In this document: piece by piece, positions 22,165 through 31,283 of the stretch | Position numbering within the stretch: position 1 is the stretch's first letter | Layout: each line of letters opens with the position of its first letter | Assembly: GCA_938040365.1 (NCBI GenBank) | Contig: CALHXU010000090.1 | Span: 1-42,621 of the forward strand | Direction: 5' to 3' | Length of the DNA stretch: 42,621 nt | Source of the DNA: an uncultured Acidimicrobiales bacterium | GTDB lineage: Bacteria > Actinomycetota > Acidimicrobiia > Acidimicrobiales > SHLQ01 | Position numbers and translations under genes: made by a program | The notes under the pieces: model-generated | Told to the model about the DNA's origin: nothing | Seen by the model: the letters and a program-made list of their open reading frames with translations, nothing else | The model's database searches: none

Positions 22165-24023
22165 TGTTTCCGGACAAGCGACGCGACATCCTCTCGCCGA
22201 TCCTCGGCTCGGTCGCGCTGTTCGTCCTGCTCGTTGGCGGCGGCCTCATCTATCAGACCATCCTCGGCTCGGGTTCGGCCGAGCGGCTCGTCACCACGAT
22301 GCTGATCGACGCGATCATCGTGATCGGCATTCAGGTGTACATCGGGAACACCGGGATCTTGTCGTTCGGTCACATTGGGTTTGGAGCGATTGCCGGGTAC
22401 GCCTTTGCGGTCTTTGCGATCTCGCCCGAAGAGAAGGTGAAACGTATCCCAGATGCTCCGTTCGGGCTGCTCGACGTGCAGCTCCCACCGGTCGTCGCCA
22501 TTTTCATTGCGATCGTGGTGGCGTTGATCGCTGCGGTCATTATCGGGATTGGTCTGGCTCGTTCGGGAGCAAAATCTGGCGCCGTCGCTCCGACTATCAT
22601 CACGCTCGCGCTGCTGTTCGTTACCCACGAGGTCACGCAAAATTGGTCCGATCTCACCGGCGGTAATCGCGGTGGTTTGGCCTTTGGTATTGGTGACTCG
22701 CTGAACTCTCGCTGGCCAATCCTGCTCGCACTCTTCGCAACGTTGTTGGTTGCTCGCTTTTTTGGCCAGTCACGGGCAGGCAAGCTCGCGGTGGCGGCAC
22801 GCGAAGACAACCTTGCGGCCCGCGCAATGGGTGTGAACCCCTTGGTACAACAGATGAGCGCGCTGTTGGTGTCTGTTGCCATCGTGGCTGTTGGTTCTTC
22901 GCTGCGGGTATTCGAGATCGGGTCGATCCTGCCCGATCGCTTCTTCTTCGACTACACGATCCTCACCGTCGCCATGCTGATCGTCGGTGGGCGCAACAGC
23001 GTGACTGGCGCAGTGCTTGGTGTTGCGGTCATGACCGCAGCACTCGAGCTTGCCCGTCGTCTCGGCCAAGATGGTTTCGAAATCTTTGGAATTGGCCTCG
23101 ACGATGCTCCGCTCGATTGGGTCTTCCGAGAGAACCTCAACACGGTGGTTCTCGGCGTGTCGATGGTCGGCTTCATGATCTGGCGGTCGAAGGGCTTGCT
23201 CGAAGATTGGGAACTCGACCAATGGCTTTTCGACAAGTTCCGTGGTGAGGACGACCCCGAACCCGATCGGCTGGCCGAGCTCGAAGATCCAGGCTCGTTT
23301 GAGTTTGCGGCCTCGGGTATCCACGTGAGTTTCGGTGGCTTCAAGGCGCTCAGCGACGCGGGTATCACCGCGAAGAGCGGCGAAATCGTCGGAATCATCG
23401 GTCCGAACGGTGCGGGAAAGACGACGTTCGTAAACGTCATTACCGGCATGGTCGAGGCGCAGCGGGGCGACTTTAGAATCGACGGCGAGGACCTCTTTGG
23501 TAAGCCGTCTTACGCGCTTTCTCGCCGAGGCCTCGTCAGAACGTTCCAGAACCTTCGTCTCTTCAATGCCCTCACCGTCAGGCAAAACGTCGAAGTCTCC
23601 GCGCTTGTCGCCGCGCAACACCGCGACGGACGCGTGCATCGCGACCCAGATGCGCTGGTTGCTGAGGCGGGGCTTTGGGAGCACCGAAACCGACGAGCTC
23701 GGGAGCTCGATTACGGCAATTCGCGCAGACTCGAGCTTGCCCGCGCTGCCGCGATGTCACCAACATTTCTCTTGCTTGACGAACCGACGAGCGGAATGAG
23801 CGACAGCGAATCGGTGGCCATGATCGAGCAGGTCCGTCACATGGCGCGCACGGTCGGGGCGGGAGTGATTGTGATCGATCACGATCTTGCCTTCATCACC
23901 GGTATTAGCGATCGCATCTACATGTTCGATCAAGGCGAGGTTCTGGCCGTTGGTACCCCCGAGGAGATCCAAGCAAACCCTGCGGTGAAGGCCGCCTACC
24001 TCGGATCTTCTGCGGTCACATGA
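22164..24023 (+). CDS. LivM-LivG fusion: ABC transporter permease plus ATPase in one chain
   Basis: A 619-aa protein. Residues 1-345 are a LivM-type permease (QVYIGNTGILSFGHIGFGAIAGYA; SKLAV-like loop GKLAVAAREDNLAARAMG; VGGRNSVTGAVLG). After a charged linker (about 346-375) comes a LivG-type ATPase: Walker A GPNGAGKTT at 413-421, LVRTFQNLRLF, the signature LDYGNSRRLELARA and Walker B FLLLDEPTSGM. No stop or frameshift separates the halves. The start at 22164 overlaps livH; the open frame upstream of it is a shadow of livH. This completes the importer with SBP, LivF and LivH. Confidence 0.92.
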   Translation: MFPDKRRDILSPILGSVALFVLLVGGGLIYQTILGSGSAERLVTTMLIDAIIVIGIQVYIGNTGILSFGHIGFGAIAGYAFAVFAISPEEKVKRIPDAPFGLLDVQLPPVVAIFIAIVVALIAAVIIGIGLARSGAKSGAVAPTIITLALLFVTHEVTQNWSDLTGGNRGGLAFGIGDSLNSRWPILLALFATLLVARFFGQSRAGKLAVAAREDNLAARAMGVNPLVQQMSALLVSVAIVAVGSSLRVFEIGSILPDRFFFDYTILTVAMLIVGGRNSVTGAVLGVAVMTAALELARRLGQDGFEIFGIGLDDAPLDWVFRENLNTVVLGVSMVGFMIWRSKGLLEDWELDQWLFDKFRGEDDPEPDRLAELEDPGSFEFAASGIHVSFGGFKALSDAGITAKSGEIVGIIGPNGAGKTTFVNVITGMVEAQRGDFRIDGEDLFGKPSYALSRRGLVRTFQNLRLFNALTVRQNVEVSALVAAQHRDGRVHRDPDALVAEAGLWEHRNRRARELDYGNSRRLELARAAAMSPTFLLLDEPTSGMSDSESVAMIEQVRHMARTVGAGVIVIDHDLAFITGISDRIYMFDQGEVLAVGTPEEIQANPAVKAAYLGSSAVT

Positions 24024-24065
24024 TGGTCACGATTCTGTTGAGCGAATCCTAGAAAGGTGGAAGTC

Positions 24066-25235
24066 ATGGTCGATCGTGCGAACGAACCACTCGATGAGAT
24101 TCGTTCTGAGGTCCGTCGCTTGTGCGACAAGTATGGGAACGAATACTGGCGCGGCCTTGAGCCGTCGACGTACCCCGAAGAGTTCGTTCGCGAGTTGACG
24201 ACGCAAGGTTGGCTCGGGTCGCTAATTCCCGAGGAGTACGGCGGTGGCGGGCTCAGCCTTGGGGGAGCGTCGGTCATCCTTGAAGAGATCTCGGCCAGCG
24301 GCGGAAACCCGAGTGCCTGCCATGCCCAGATGTATGTCATGGGCACCGTGCTTCGCCACGGGAGCGACGAACAAAAGGAAAAGTATCTTCCGCTCGTCGC
24401 GAACGGTTCGAAGCGATTGCAAGCATTTGGCGTCACTGAACCGGGGGCCGGCTCGAACACGACAGCGATCACGACCAAAGCGGTTCGCGACGGCGACACC
24501 TATCGGGTCAGCGGCCAAAAGATCTGGACTAGCCGCGCCGAGTACTCCGACCTCATGGTGTTGCTCGCTCGCACTACACCGGCCGATGAGGGGAATGACC
24601 GGTTGGCTGGCTTGTCGGTGTTCTTGATCGAGATGCGAAACGCCGATGGTTCACTCATCGATGGGCTGACGATCAAGCCGATCGAGACAATGATGAACCA
24701 CAGCACGACCGAGGTGTTCTTCGACAATGTGGTCATTCCTGCTGATTCGCTGATCGGCGAAGAGGGTCAAGGGTTCCGGCACATTCTGAGCGGCATGAAC
24801 GCCGAGCGGATTCTCATCGCAGCCGAATGCATTGGCGACGGCCGGTTCTTTCTCGAACGTGCGTCGGCGTATGCCAACGAACGGGTCGTCTTCGATCGGC
24901 CGATCGGCCAGAACCAAGGCGTGCAGTTTCCCTTGGCGAAGGCCCACATTCAGCTCGAGGCTGCCGATTTGATGCGGTGGAAGGCCGCCGATCTCTACGA
25001 CGCGGGCGAGTCCTGTGGTGTCGAAGCAAACATGGCGAAGCTCCTCGCGAGCGAGGCGTCGTGGGCTGCTGGTAACGCTGCGGTCGATACTCATGGCGGG
25101 TTTGGTTTTGCGGCCGAGTACGACATTGAGCGAAAGCTTCGCGAGACCCGGCTGTATCAAGTCGCACCGATTAACAACAATTTGATCCTCGCCTTCGTCG
25201 CACAAAAGTGCCTCGGACTTCCAAAGAGCTACTAG
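24066..25235 (+). CDS. Acyl-CoA dehydrogenase (ACAD-1)
   Basis: A 389-aa flavoprotein that would introduce an alpha-beta double bond into an acyl-CoA and pass electrons to ETF. FGVTEPGAGSNTT and KIWTSRAEYSD are FAD/substrate motifs, and DTHGGFGFAAEYDIERKLRE is the C-terminal signature. The usual catalytic Glu of YEGT is absent (YQVAPINNN, 364-371), but a Glu is present at E247 in NAERILI, the place used by isovaleryl- and long-chain enzymes. An AAAGGTGG precedes the ATG at 24066. It leads a run of genes with ADH, GS and P450-2. Confidence 0.9.
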   Translation: MVDRANEPLDEIRSEVRRLCDKYGNEYWRGLEPSTYPEEFVRELTTQGWLGSLIPEEYGGGGLSLGGASVILEEISASGGNPSACHAQMYVMGTVLRHGSDEQKEKYLPLVANGSKRLQAFGVTEPGAGSNTTAITTKAVRDGDTYRVSGQKIWTSRAEYSDLMVLLARTTPADEGNDRLAGLSVFLIEMRNADGSLIDGLTIKPIETMMNHSTTEVFFDNVVIPADSLIGEEGQGFRHILSGMNAERILIAAECIGDGRFFLERASAYANERVVFDRPIGQNQGVQFPLAKAHIQLEAADLMRWKAADLYDAGESCGVEANMAKLLASEASWAAGNAAVDTHGGFGFAAEYDIERKLRETRLYQVAPINNNLILAFVAQKCLGLPKSY

Positions 25236-25246
25236 GAGGAACTCCC

Positions 25247-26227
25247 ATGCGCGCTGTCATCCTCGACCAACACAAGACCCCACTTCGGTACTCGACAAAT
25301 CATCCCGAACCCATCGCCGATGGGGGAGAGGTCCTCGACGTGACGGCCTGTGGCGTCTGCCATTCCGATATTCACGTGGTCGACGCCGATTTCGGCAAGG
25401 AACCGCCAATCATTCTTGGCCATGAGGTCACTGGAGTGCACGACAAACTCGGTCCAGTGATGCTGTACGCCCCGTGGGGATGTCGGGATTGTGAAGAATG
25501 CGCCGAGGGCAACGAGAATATCTGTTCGAATTCGAGCGAGGCGGGCCTGTTCGTCGATGGTGGGTACGCCGAGAAGGTACGAATTCCAGGTCTCGAGTAT
25601 CTCGCTCCACTCGATGGCCTCGATCCATATGACGCTGCACCTTTGGCGTGTGGAGGCCTCACGGCATACCGCGCCGTGTTGCAGGGCCTCGCTCGGCTTC
25701 GTGAGCGCGGGCCGGATGCCCGGGCGTTGGTCATTGGTGCCGGTGGCTTGGGGCAGTATGCGATTCGGTATCTTCGGCTGCTGTCCGATGCAACGGTGAC
25801 TGCGCTGGATCTCTCTGAGTCGAAGCAGGCCAGGGCGGTCGACATTGGCGCTCACGTCGCAACCGGCGAGCTCGAAGCCGATGCGCGGTTCGATTTCGCG
25901 ATCGATTTCATTGGGGCGGAGTCCACGTTGAAGATTGCCGCAGACAGCATTGCGAAGCTCGGGGTGGTGGCCCTCGTTGGCTTGGCGGGCGGGACGATCC
26001 CGTTTGGGTTTGGTGCTGGGGTTCCGCTCGAAGCGAAGCTGGTGGCGAGCGCGTGGGGAAGCCGTAGTCAGCTCGACGAGCTGCTCGATCTGGCGCGCCG
26101 GGAGCCGTCGATCGTGCATCCGGTGCAGGTGTTGCCGCTCGCCGAAGCCGAAACGGCACATCAACGGTTGCGTGCCGGCGACTTACGTGGCCGGATTGTC
26201 CTCGACATTGCAGGACAACGAACATGA
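25247..26227 (+). CDS. Zinc-dependent alcohol dehydrogenase (MDR family)
   Basis: A 326-aa oxidoreductase with AGGAGGA before the ATG at 25247. The catalytic zinc site begins CGVCHSD and GHEVTG; the structural zinc lobe is WGCRDCEECAEGNENIC with four cysteines; the Rossmann motif is VIGAGGLGQYAIR. It oxidises an alcohol to aldehyde or the reverse with NAD(P). In this operon it could act on an alcohol formed by a P450. The substrate is unknown. Confidence 0.9.
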   Translation: MRAVILDQHKTPLRYSTNHPEPIADGGEVLDVTACGVCHSDIHVVDADFGKEPPIILGHEVTGVHDKLGPVMLYAPWGCRDCEECAEGNENICSNSSEAGLFVDGGYAEKVRIPGLEYLAPLDGLDPYDAAPLACGGLTAYRAVLQGLARLRERGPDARALVIGAGGLGQYAIRYLRLLSDATVTALDLSESKQARAVDIGAHVATGELEADARFDFAIDFIGAESTLKIAADSIAKLGVVALVGLAGGTIPFGFGAGVPLEAKLVASAWGSRSQLDELLDLARREPSIVHPVQVLPLAEAETAHQRLRAGDLRGRIVLDIAGQRT

Positions 26228-26271
26228 TTTTGGACAGACAGTTAGCGAAACAAAGACACTAGGGGGATTTT

Positions 26272-27621
26272 GTGGCTGGAATTGCAAAGACACTCGATGA
26301 GCTGAAGAAGATGGCCGAGGCTGCGAACGTTCATACGATCGAGCTCGCCGCGGTAGATACGCAGGGGCGCCTGCGTGGGAAGCGAATTCCGGTCGATCGT
26401 TACTTCGCTGATAGTCATTCGGCGGGGGCGAATATTTGCGAGGCGATCTTTGTCTTCGACGTTCTCGATGACCTTCCCGACAACGACTTCGTCAACATGG
26501 ACACGGGCTACATCGATTGTCACCTCACGCCCGACAATGCGACCGGTCGCTTGCTCACGCATCGGCCCGGTTACGCACTGGTCTTTGCCGACACCGAGAA
26601 CGAACACGGCGAGCCTCATGAGCTGTCGCCACGGCAATTACTTGCGAACCAGATCGAGCGATGTCGAGCAGCCGGCCTGGATCCGGTCGTCGCAACCGAG
26701 TTGGAGTTCTATCTGTGCACACCGGATTGGGAGCGGGCGCAGAAACACATTCAGTACAGCTCGCTCACCGATGCGTTGGGCTTTGAGTCGGCGTTGGCCG
26801 ACATGCGTGAGGCACTTCTCGGCGCCGGTATTGACGTCGAGAGCTCGAACGCCGAGTACGGACCTGGCCAGATCGAGATCAACGTCAGCTATGACGATGC
26901 CATGACGACCGCCGACAACACGGTGTTGTTTAAGTCGATCGTGAAGCAGGTTGCGGTTCAGCACGGCCTGCGGGCGACCTTTATGCCGAAACCGTGGGCC
27001 GACCAGTCAGGGTCGGGCATGCACGTGCACACCAGCCTTAATGGTGAGGGCGGCAACCTGTTTGCCGACTGTGTCGAGGGTGAGCCCAACGAGCTGATGA
27101 GTCAGTGGCTTGCTGGACAGATGGCTCATGCCGAGGCGCTGACCTTTCTCGGCACGCCGAATGAGAATGGTGCGAAGCGCATCCGTCCGTACACCTTTTG
27201 CCCATCGCACATTGCGTGGGGGCTCGACAACCGCACGGTCTTGGCACGCTGTATTACCGAAGCTGGTTCGCAGGCGAACCGCGTCGAGTATCGCGGTGCG
27301 GGCGCGGATGCGAATCCGTACCTGATCATCGCCGGCCTCCTCGCTGCGGGTCTCGATGGGGTTGAGAACACGCTCGACCCGGGCCCGATAAGTGAGGGTG
27401 ATTTGTACACGAACCCCGGCGACGCGAAGCCGCTACCGGCCGATCTCACCTCAATCCTTGCCGCCTACCGGGGGAGTGCGCTCGCGCAGGCAATTGGCGA
27501 GAAGTTCTCCACGAGCTACGCGAGCATTTCCGATGCCGAGGTCGCACTTGCCGCAGAGAACAACCCAGACCCCGACGATGTGAATGACTGGGAGCGCCAG
27601 CGCTTCTTGGAGCATTCCTAA
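26272..27621 (+). CDS. Glutamine synthetase-like gamma-glutamyl ligase (PuuA/GlnT type)
   Basis: A 449-aa protein with GTG start and AGGGGGA upstream. It carries the glutamine synthetase fold: N-terminal VDTQGRLRGKRIP (PuuA/GlnT-like), metal-binding ELEFYLC, NAEYGPGQIEIN, the ATP/Glu motif SGSGMHVHTSL and NRVEYRGAGADANPYL. Such paralogues join glutamate to amines other than ammonia using ATP, for example putrescine (PuuA), isopropylamine (IpuC) or aniline (AtdA1). It sits directly before P450-2 (4 bases apart), an arrangement that recalls the P450/GS gene linkage reported for piperidine, pyrrolidine and morpholine degradation in mycobacteria. Probably it activates the imported amine. Confidence 0.88.
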   Translation: MAGIAKTLDELKKMAEAANVHTIELAAVDTQGRLRGKRIPVDRYFADSHSAGANICEAIFVFDVLDDLPDNDFVNMDTGYIDCHLTPDNATGRLLTHRPGYALVFADTENEHGEPHELSPRQLLANQIERCRAAGLDPVVATELEFYLCTPDWERAQKHIQYSSLTDALGFESALADMREALLGAGIDVESSNAEYGPGQIEINVSYDDAMTTADNTVLFKSIVKQVAVQHGLRATFMPKPWADQSGSGMHVHTSLNGEGGNLFADCVEGEPNELMSQWLAGQMAHAEALTFLGTPNENGAKRIRPYTFCPSHIAWGLDNRTVLARCITEAGSQANRVEYRGAGADANPYLIIAGLLAAGLDGVENTLDPGPISEGDLYTNPGDAKPLPADLTSILAAYRGSALAQAIGEKFSTSYASISDAEVALAAENNPDPDDVNDWERQRFLEHS

Positions 27622-27625
27622 ATCG

Positions 27626-28882
27626 ATGGCCGACATTACTTTGCCTCAGTCGCCGAACGTCACCGATGGGTCGTTGTATCTAGACGGCATTCCACACGAG
27701 CGGTTTGCCGAGTTACGCGATACGCCCGGCCTGTTGTGGCACGAATACGACGGCGGCGGCTTTTGGGCAGTTGCGCGCCACGCCGATGTAAAGACGGTCT
27801 CGAAAGATGGTGGGGTGTTCTCGTCTGCGGTTGGTCACACCAACCTGTGGGACCTCGAGGCCGATGCACTCGAGGCGCGGAGGTCATTGATCGACACCGA
27901 CGCCCCCGATCACACCCGACTTCGACGACTTGTTGCCCGGGCGTTTACGCCCAAGAACATTCGCAGGTGGGAGTCCACTATTCGAGAGATCACCGTCGAG
28001 CTACTCGACGATTTTCTCGCGAAGGGGTCGGGGGATTGGGTTGCCGAGGTTGCTGCGCCGCTCCCGATTCGAGTGATTTTGTCGATGCTCGGAATCCCGC
28101 TCGAGGACGCCGATTACCTCGTGGACTTGTCGAACTATCTCGTCGAAGGCACCGCAGAGAAGCAGTCGATCCCACCCGATGCTTTTGGCAACACGACCGA
28201 GCTGCGCTTGCTGCCGTTCAACAGTCCGGCGAGCCATGCCTTGTTTGAGTACGGCGAGAAGATCGGTGAAGCCCGACGGGCAAACCCACAAGATGATCTG
28301 GTCACCTCGCTGGTCCAGGCCGAGGCCGAAGATGGCGACCGGTTGAGTGGGAGCGAGTACCGAAACTTGTTCCACCTGTTGATTTTTGCGGGAAATGAGA
28401 CCACACGGACCGCGATTTCCCATGGGGCGATGGCGCTTGCTGATTACCCCGATCAATGGCAGCGCGTGCTCGACGACTCGTCGTTGGCCGATAGTGCGGT
28501 CGAGGAAGTTCTTCGTTGGGCGACGCCGGTTCTGCACATGCGGCGCACGACGACCGAGCCAACAGAAATCGCCGGCACGTCTATCGGCGCAGGCGAGAAG
28601 GTAGTGATGTGGTACGCCTCGGCCAATTGGGACGATGCGGTGTTTGCCAATCCGAGTTCGTTCGATGTTGGCCGCGCCGACAACCCACACTTCTCCTTCG
28701 GCGGCGGCGGTCCGCACCTGTGCCTCGGCGCATTTCTTGCCCGCTTAGAGGTCTCGGTGTTGCTCGAGGAGATGGCCGCTCGCAATATCTCGCTCACTCG
28801 GATGGGTGATGCGCAACTCATCGCGTCGAACTTTGTGCGCGGCGTGCTTTCGGTCGAGCTCGCAGCTGAGGCTCGGACATGA
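27626..28882 (+). CDS. Cytochrome P450, CYP125/CYP142-like (P450-2)
   Basis: A 418-aa P450. The I-helix motif AGNETT (255-260), ExxR E294/R297 (EEVLR) and haem loop FGGGGPHLCLG with Cys at 366 are intact. IDTDAPDHTRLRRLVARAFTPK is typical of the clade that includes steroid- and isoprenoid-hydroxylating CYP125/124/142. It starts four bases after the GS-like gene; a longer open frame overlaps that gene. It is followed by a ferredoxin, its likely electron donor. It is paralogous to P450-3 and P450-4. Confidence 0.93.
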   Translation: MADITLPQSPNVTDGSLYLDGIPHERFAELRDTPGLLWHEYDGGGFWAVARHADVKTVSKDGGVFSSAVGHTNLWDLEADALEARRSLIDTDAPDHTRLRRLVARAFTPKNIRRWESTIREITVELLDDFLAKGSGDWVAEVAAPLPIRVILSMLGIPLEDADYLVDLSNYLVEGTAEKQSIPPDAFGNTTELRLLPFNSPASHALFEYGEKIGEARRANPQDDLVTSLVQAEAEDGDRLSGSEYRNLFHLLIFAGNETTRTAISHGAMALADYPDQWQRVLDDSSLADSAVEEVLRWATPVLHMRRTTTEPTEIAGTSIGAGEKVVMWYASANWDDAVFANPSSFDVGRADNPHFSFGGGGPHLCLGAFLARLEVSVLLEEMAARNISLTRMGDAQLIASNFVRGVLSVELAAEART

Positions 28883-28922
28883 GTCCCGTACCGAGGTGCA
28901 CATGAGTCCCGCACCGAAGTGC
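28877..28922. repeat. 23-bp direct repeat, two full copies and a partial third, before the ferredoxin gene
   Basis: Copies at 28877-28899 and 28900-28922 (ACATGAGTCCCGTACCGAGG and variants), with ACATGAG again at 28923. The P450-2 stop codon lies in copy one. The cores GTCCCGTACCGAGG and GTCCCGCACCGAAG each match operator site 1 at 10 of 14 positions, so this may be a degenerate tandem operator or just a short duplication. Confidence 0.6.
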
Positions 28923-28979
28923 ACATGAGCAATGAGAATCGCGACCTGATGGTCCGCCGGATTGAATGGAGATGACCAC

Positions 28980-29234
28980 ATGACAGAGACAACCCCAACC
29001 GATGAGGTCGGGCTGGCCGTCGATGAGGAGAAGTGCATTGGCGCTGGGCAGTGCGAGATGCTCGAAGAGGAGATCTTTCTCATCGATGACGACATGGTTA
29101 TCGCAAAGGTCATCGGTGCGGGCAAACTGCCCCGCGACCGAGCCAACGTAGTCGTCGAACGGTGTCCGTCGCAGGCCATCTCGATCATCGGCGGCGACTC
29201 CGATGTCGACGCTGATTCGGAGGTCGTCAGCTGA
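28980..29234 (+). CDS. Small [3Fe-4S]/[4Fe-4S]-type ferredoxin
   Basis: An 84-aa ferredoxin. Cluster ligands are in EEKCIGAGQC (Cys, five residues, Cys) and VERCPSQAI, the three-cysteine pattern of P450-partner ferredoxins in actinobacteria. The acidic tail (DSDVDADSEVV) is unusual but compatible. The ATG at 28980 has GGAG eight bases upstream. Its stop overlaps the following aldehyde dehydrogenase start (TGATG). It probably carries electrons from the reductase at 40.2 kb to P450-2 and others. Confidence 0.92.
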   Translation: MTETTPTDEVGLAVDEEKCIGAGQCEMLEEEIFLIDDDMVIAKVIGAGKLPRDRANVVVERCPSQAISIIGGDSDVDADSEVVS

Positions 29235-30703
29235 TGACTACCGAGACGTTTGATAATTGGATCGACGGTGCGTTCTCAGCGCCGAGCAACGGCGAGCGAA
29301 TGGCGACGACGAACCCCTTTACCGGTGAGGTTTGGGCTGAAGTTGCCGATGACCCCGCTGCGGTTGACGATGCTGTTCGGGCTGCCCGCGTGGCGTTCGA
29401 GGAGGGCCCGTGGGCCACGATGCCGGCCAGTGAGCGAGCACGACTCATGCGGGCACTCGGCGCGGCGCTGACCCGAGACGCAGATGTCCTCGCCGCAGCC
29501 GAGACCCGCGACAACGGCAAGATCATTCGCGAGACAACAGCGCAAGCAAAGAGCCTCGAAAGCTATCTCGACTACTTCGCCGGAAGTGCCGACAAGCTCG
29601 CAGGCCAGCAACTCCCGACCCCGTCGCCAAACTTCTTGGTGTACACCGAGCGCGTCCCTAAGGGCGTGGTCGGTGCCATCATTCCGTGGAACTCGCCGCT
29701 GTCGCTTCTCGTTTGGAAGCTCGGTCCGGCGCTGGCCGCTGGGTGCACGGTGGTCGTGAAACCTTCAGATATCACGCCGGTTACGGCGTTGATGCTGGCC
29801 GAGCGCGCAGGCGAAGTGGGCTTCCCGCCAGGCGTCATCAACATCGTCACCGGAGGTGGCGCGGTTGGGGCAGCGCTCAGCTCGCATCCCGGAATCGACA
29901 AGCTCACGTTCACCGGCGGTGGAACTACCGCCAAGCACGTGGCTCGTGCAGCTGCCGAGAACCTCACCCCTGCAGTGCTCGAATTGGGCGGCAAGTCGCC
30001 GCAGATCATCTTTGGTGACGCCGATATCGAGGCGGCGACCAACGGCTTGCTCGCTGGCATTTTCGCGGCGAGCGGCCAGACGTGCGTCGCTGGTTCGAGG
30101 GCCTATATCCACACTGATGTTGCCGACGAGATTATCGATCGTCTCGTGGCTCGTGCGGGCGAACTCGTGCTCGGCGACCCGGCAAGCCAAGCGACCGAGA
30201 TGGGTCCGGCGGCATCTGACGATCAACGCGACCGTATCTTGGCCATGATCGATGCTGCTCGCGATGAGGGGGCGACGATTGCTGCAGGTGGTGTGGTCGA
30301 CGCGGAGCTCGGTGGCCGATTCGTTCGACCGACGATCATCACCGATGTCGATAACCAGTGTTCGATCGTCCGAGAAGAAGTCTTCGGACCTGTGCTCGCC
30401 ATCATGACGTTCGACGACGAAGACGAGGTTGTGGCCCTCGCGAACGATTCTGACTACGGACTCGCCGCGGGTGTGTGGACGAACGACATCCGTCGCGGAC
30501 ATCGCATGGCTCGAAAGCTCAACGTCGGCACGGTCTGGATCAACACGTATCGAAACGTCAGCTATATGGCGCCCTTCGGTGGCTTCAAGCAGAGCGGCTA
30601 TGGCAAGGACAATGGCCTCGAGGCAATCGATGCGTTCTTGCAAACCAAGACCGTCTGGGTCGAGTTGGAAGGCGCAACTCGCGATCCATTCGTCATTGGC
30701 TAG
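29234..30703 (+). CDS. Aldehyde dehydrogenase (betaine/amino-aldehyde dehydrogenase-like)
   Basis: A 489-aa NAD(P)-dependent enzyme. The catalytic Cys is C284 in SGQTCVAGSR and the Glu is E250 in LELGGKSPQ; IIPWNSPLSLLVWKLGPALAAG forms the usual coenzyme/substrate region and FGGFKQSGYGKDNG the C-terminal motif. It would oxidise an aldehyde made by P450-2, the ADH or the aminotransferase. It ends the run that starts with ACAD-1. It is distinct from the HpaE-like enzyme at 11.8 kb. Confidence 0.93.
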   Translation: MTTETFDNWIDGAFSAPSNGERMATTNPFTGEVWAEVADDPAAVDDAVRAARVAFEEGPWATMPASERARLMRALGAALTRDADVLAAAETRDNGKIIRETTAQAKSLESYLDYFAGSADKLAGQQLPTPSPNFLVYTERVPKGVVGAIIPWNSPLSLLVWKLGPALAAGCTVVVKPSDITPVTALMLAERAGEVGFPPGVINIVTGGGAVGAALSSHPGIDKLTFTGGGTTAKHVARAAAENLTPAVLELGGKSPQIIFGDADIEAATNGLLAGIFAASGQTCVAGSRAYIHTDVADEIIDRLVARAGELVLGDPASQATEMGPAASDDQRDRILAMIDAARDEGATIAAGGVVDAELGGRFVRPTIITDVDNQCSIVREEVFGPVLAIMTFDDEDEVVALANDSDYGLAAGVWTNDIRRGHRMARKLNVGTVWINTYRNVSYMAPFGGFKQSGYGKDNGLEAIDAFLQTKTVWVELEGATRDPFVIG

Positions 30704-30734
30704 TCCCGCGGCACGATTCCAAAAAGGGGGGGAG

Positions 30735-30769
30735 AACGGTAAGGGAGGGTCTGACCCTGGCTTACCGTT
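30735..30769. terminator. Palindrome R4 between convergent aldehyde dehydrogenase and MarR2 genes
   Basis: Arms AACGGTAAG (30735-30743) and CTTACCGTT (30761-30769) with an inner AGGGT-CTG-ACCCT (30746-30758). It overlaps the stop codon of MarR2. The build (outer TAAG arm, inner GGGT palindrome) resembles R1-R3 but the bases differ. Confidence 0.55.
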
Positions 30770-31277
30770 GTTCGGTCTTGGGCTGATGGACGATGACCGA
30801 TTCGAGGAGCTCGGCGAGCTGAGATTGTTGCCCTTCGGCAAGTCCGCCGAATCTGTTGGCGGACCATTCGTTGAACTTCGGGAGGAGCGCTTCCAACATC
30901 GTTGTCCCCGCAGCTGTCAGTCCAACGTTGACGACGCGGCCGTCGGTCGGGTCTTCGCTCCGGTCGACGAGGCCACGAGCCTCCAAGGTCTTTCGTACTC
31001 CTGTGAGGGTCCCGAGAGTGAGGCCAACTTCTCCGGCGAGCCTGCTCGAATCCATCTCACCCCAAATCCAGAGGACCCACAGGACGACAAAGGCGCTCCA
31101 CGACAACTTCTCTTCGCGCAGAAACTCGCGCTCGGCGGATCGGCTGACCACAGTCGCTGCTCGGTAGAGGTTCGAGATCGTCCGCTGCACTTCGAGGTCG
31201 ACCTGGTGGCCAGCGAGACGTTCGCGAATGTCGGATTCAGCTTCGCGAAGTGAGTCGGGGTTGTATTCGAATGGCAT
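30762..31277 (-). CDS. MarR-family transcriptional regulator (MarR2)
   Basis: A 171-aa paralogue of MarR1. Shared blocks are ISNLYRAA, VVLWVLWIWGEMDSSRLAGEV, LGTLTGVRKTLEARGLVDR and LLPKFN, covering dimer helix and winged helix. The start at 31277 (MPFEYN) is chosen because the longer frame runs through a palindrome and into the divergent P450-3 gene. The 32-bp palindrome (site 5) begins 7 bases upstream of its start codon, a position typical of autorepression. Confidence 0.88.
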   Translation of the reverse strand: MPFEYNPDSLREAESDIRERLAGHQVDLEVQRTISNLYRAATVVSRSAEREFLREEKLSWSAFVVLWVLWIWGEMDSSRLAGEVGLTLGTLTGVRKTLEARGLVDRSEDPTDGRVVNVGLTAAGTTMLEALLPKFNEWSANRFGGLAEGQQSQLAELLESVIVHQPKTEQR

Positions 31278-31283
31278 CAGCTC

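Noticed and set aside
21327-22640. 437-codon antisense frame over livH and livM
   Set aside because: It overlaps two well-matched permease genes and has a shadow-like residue composition.
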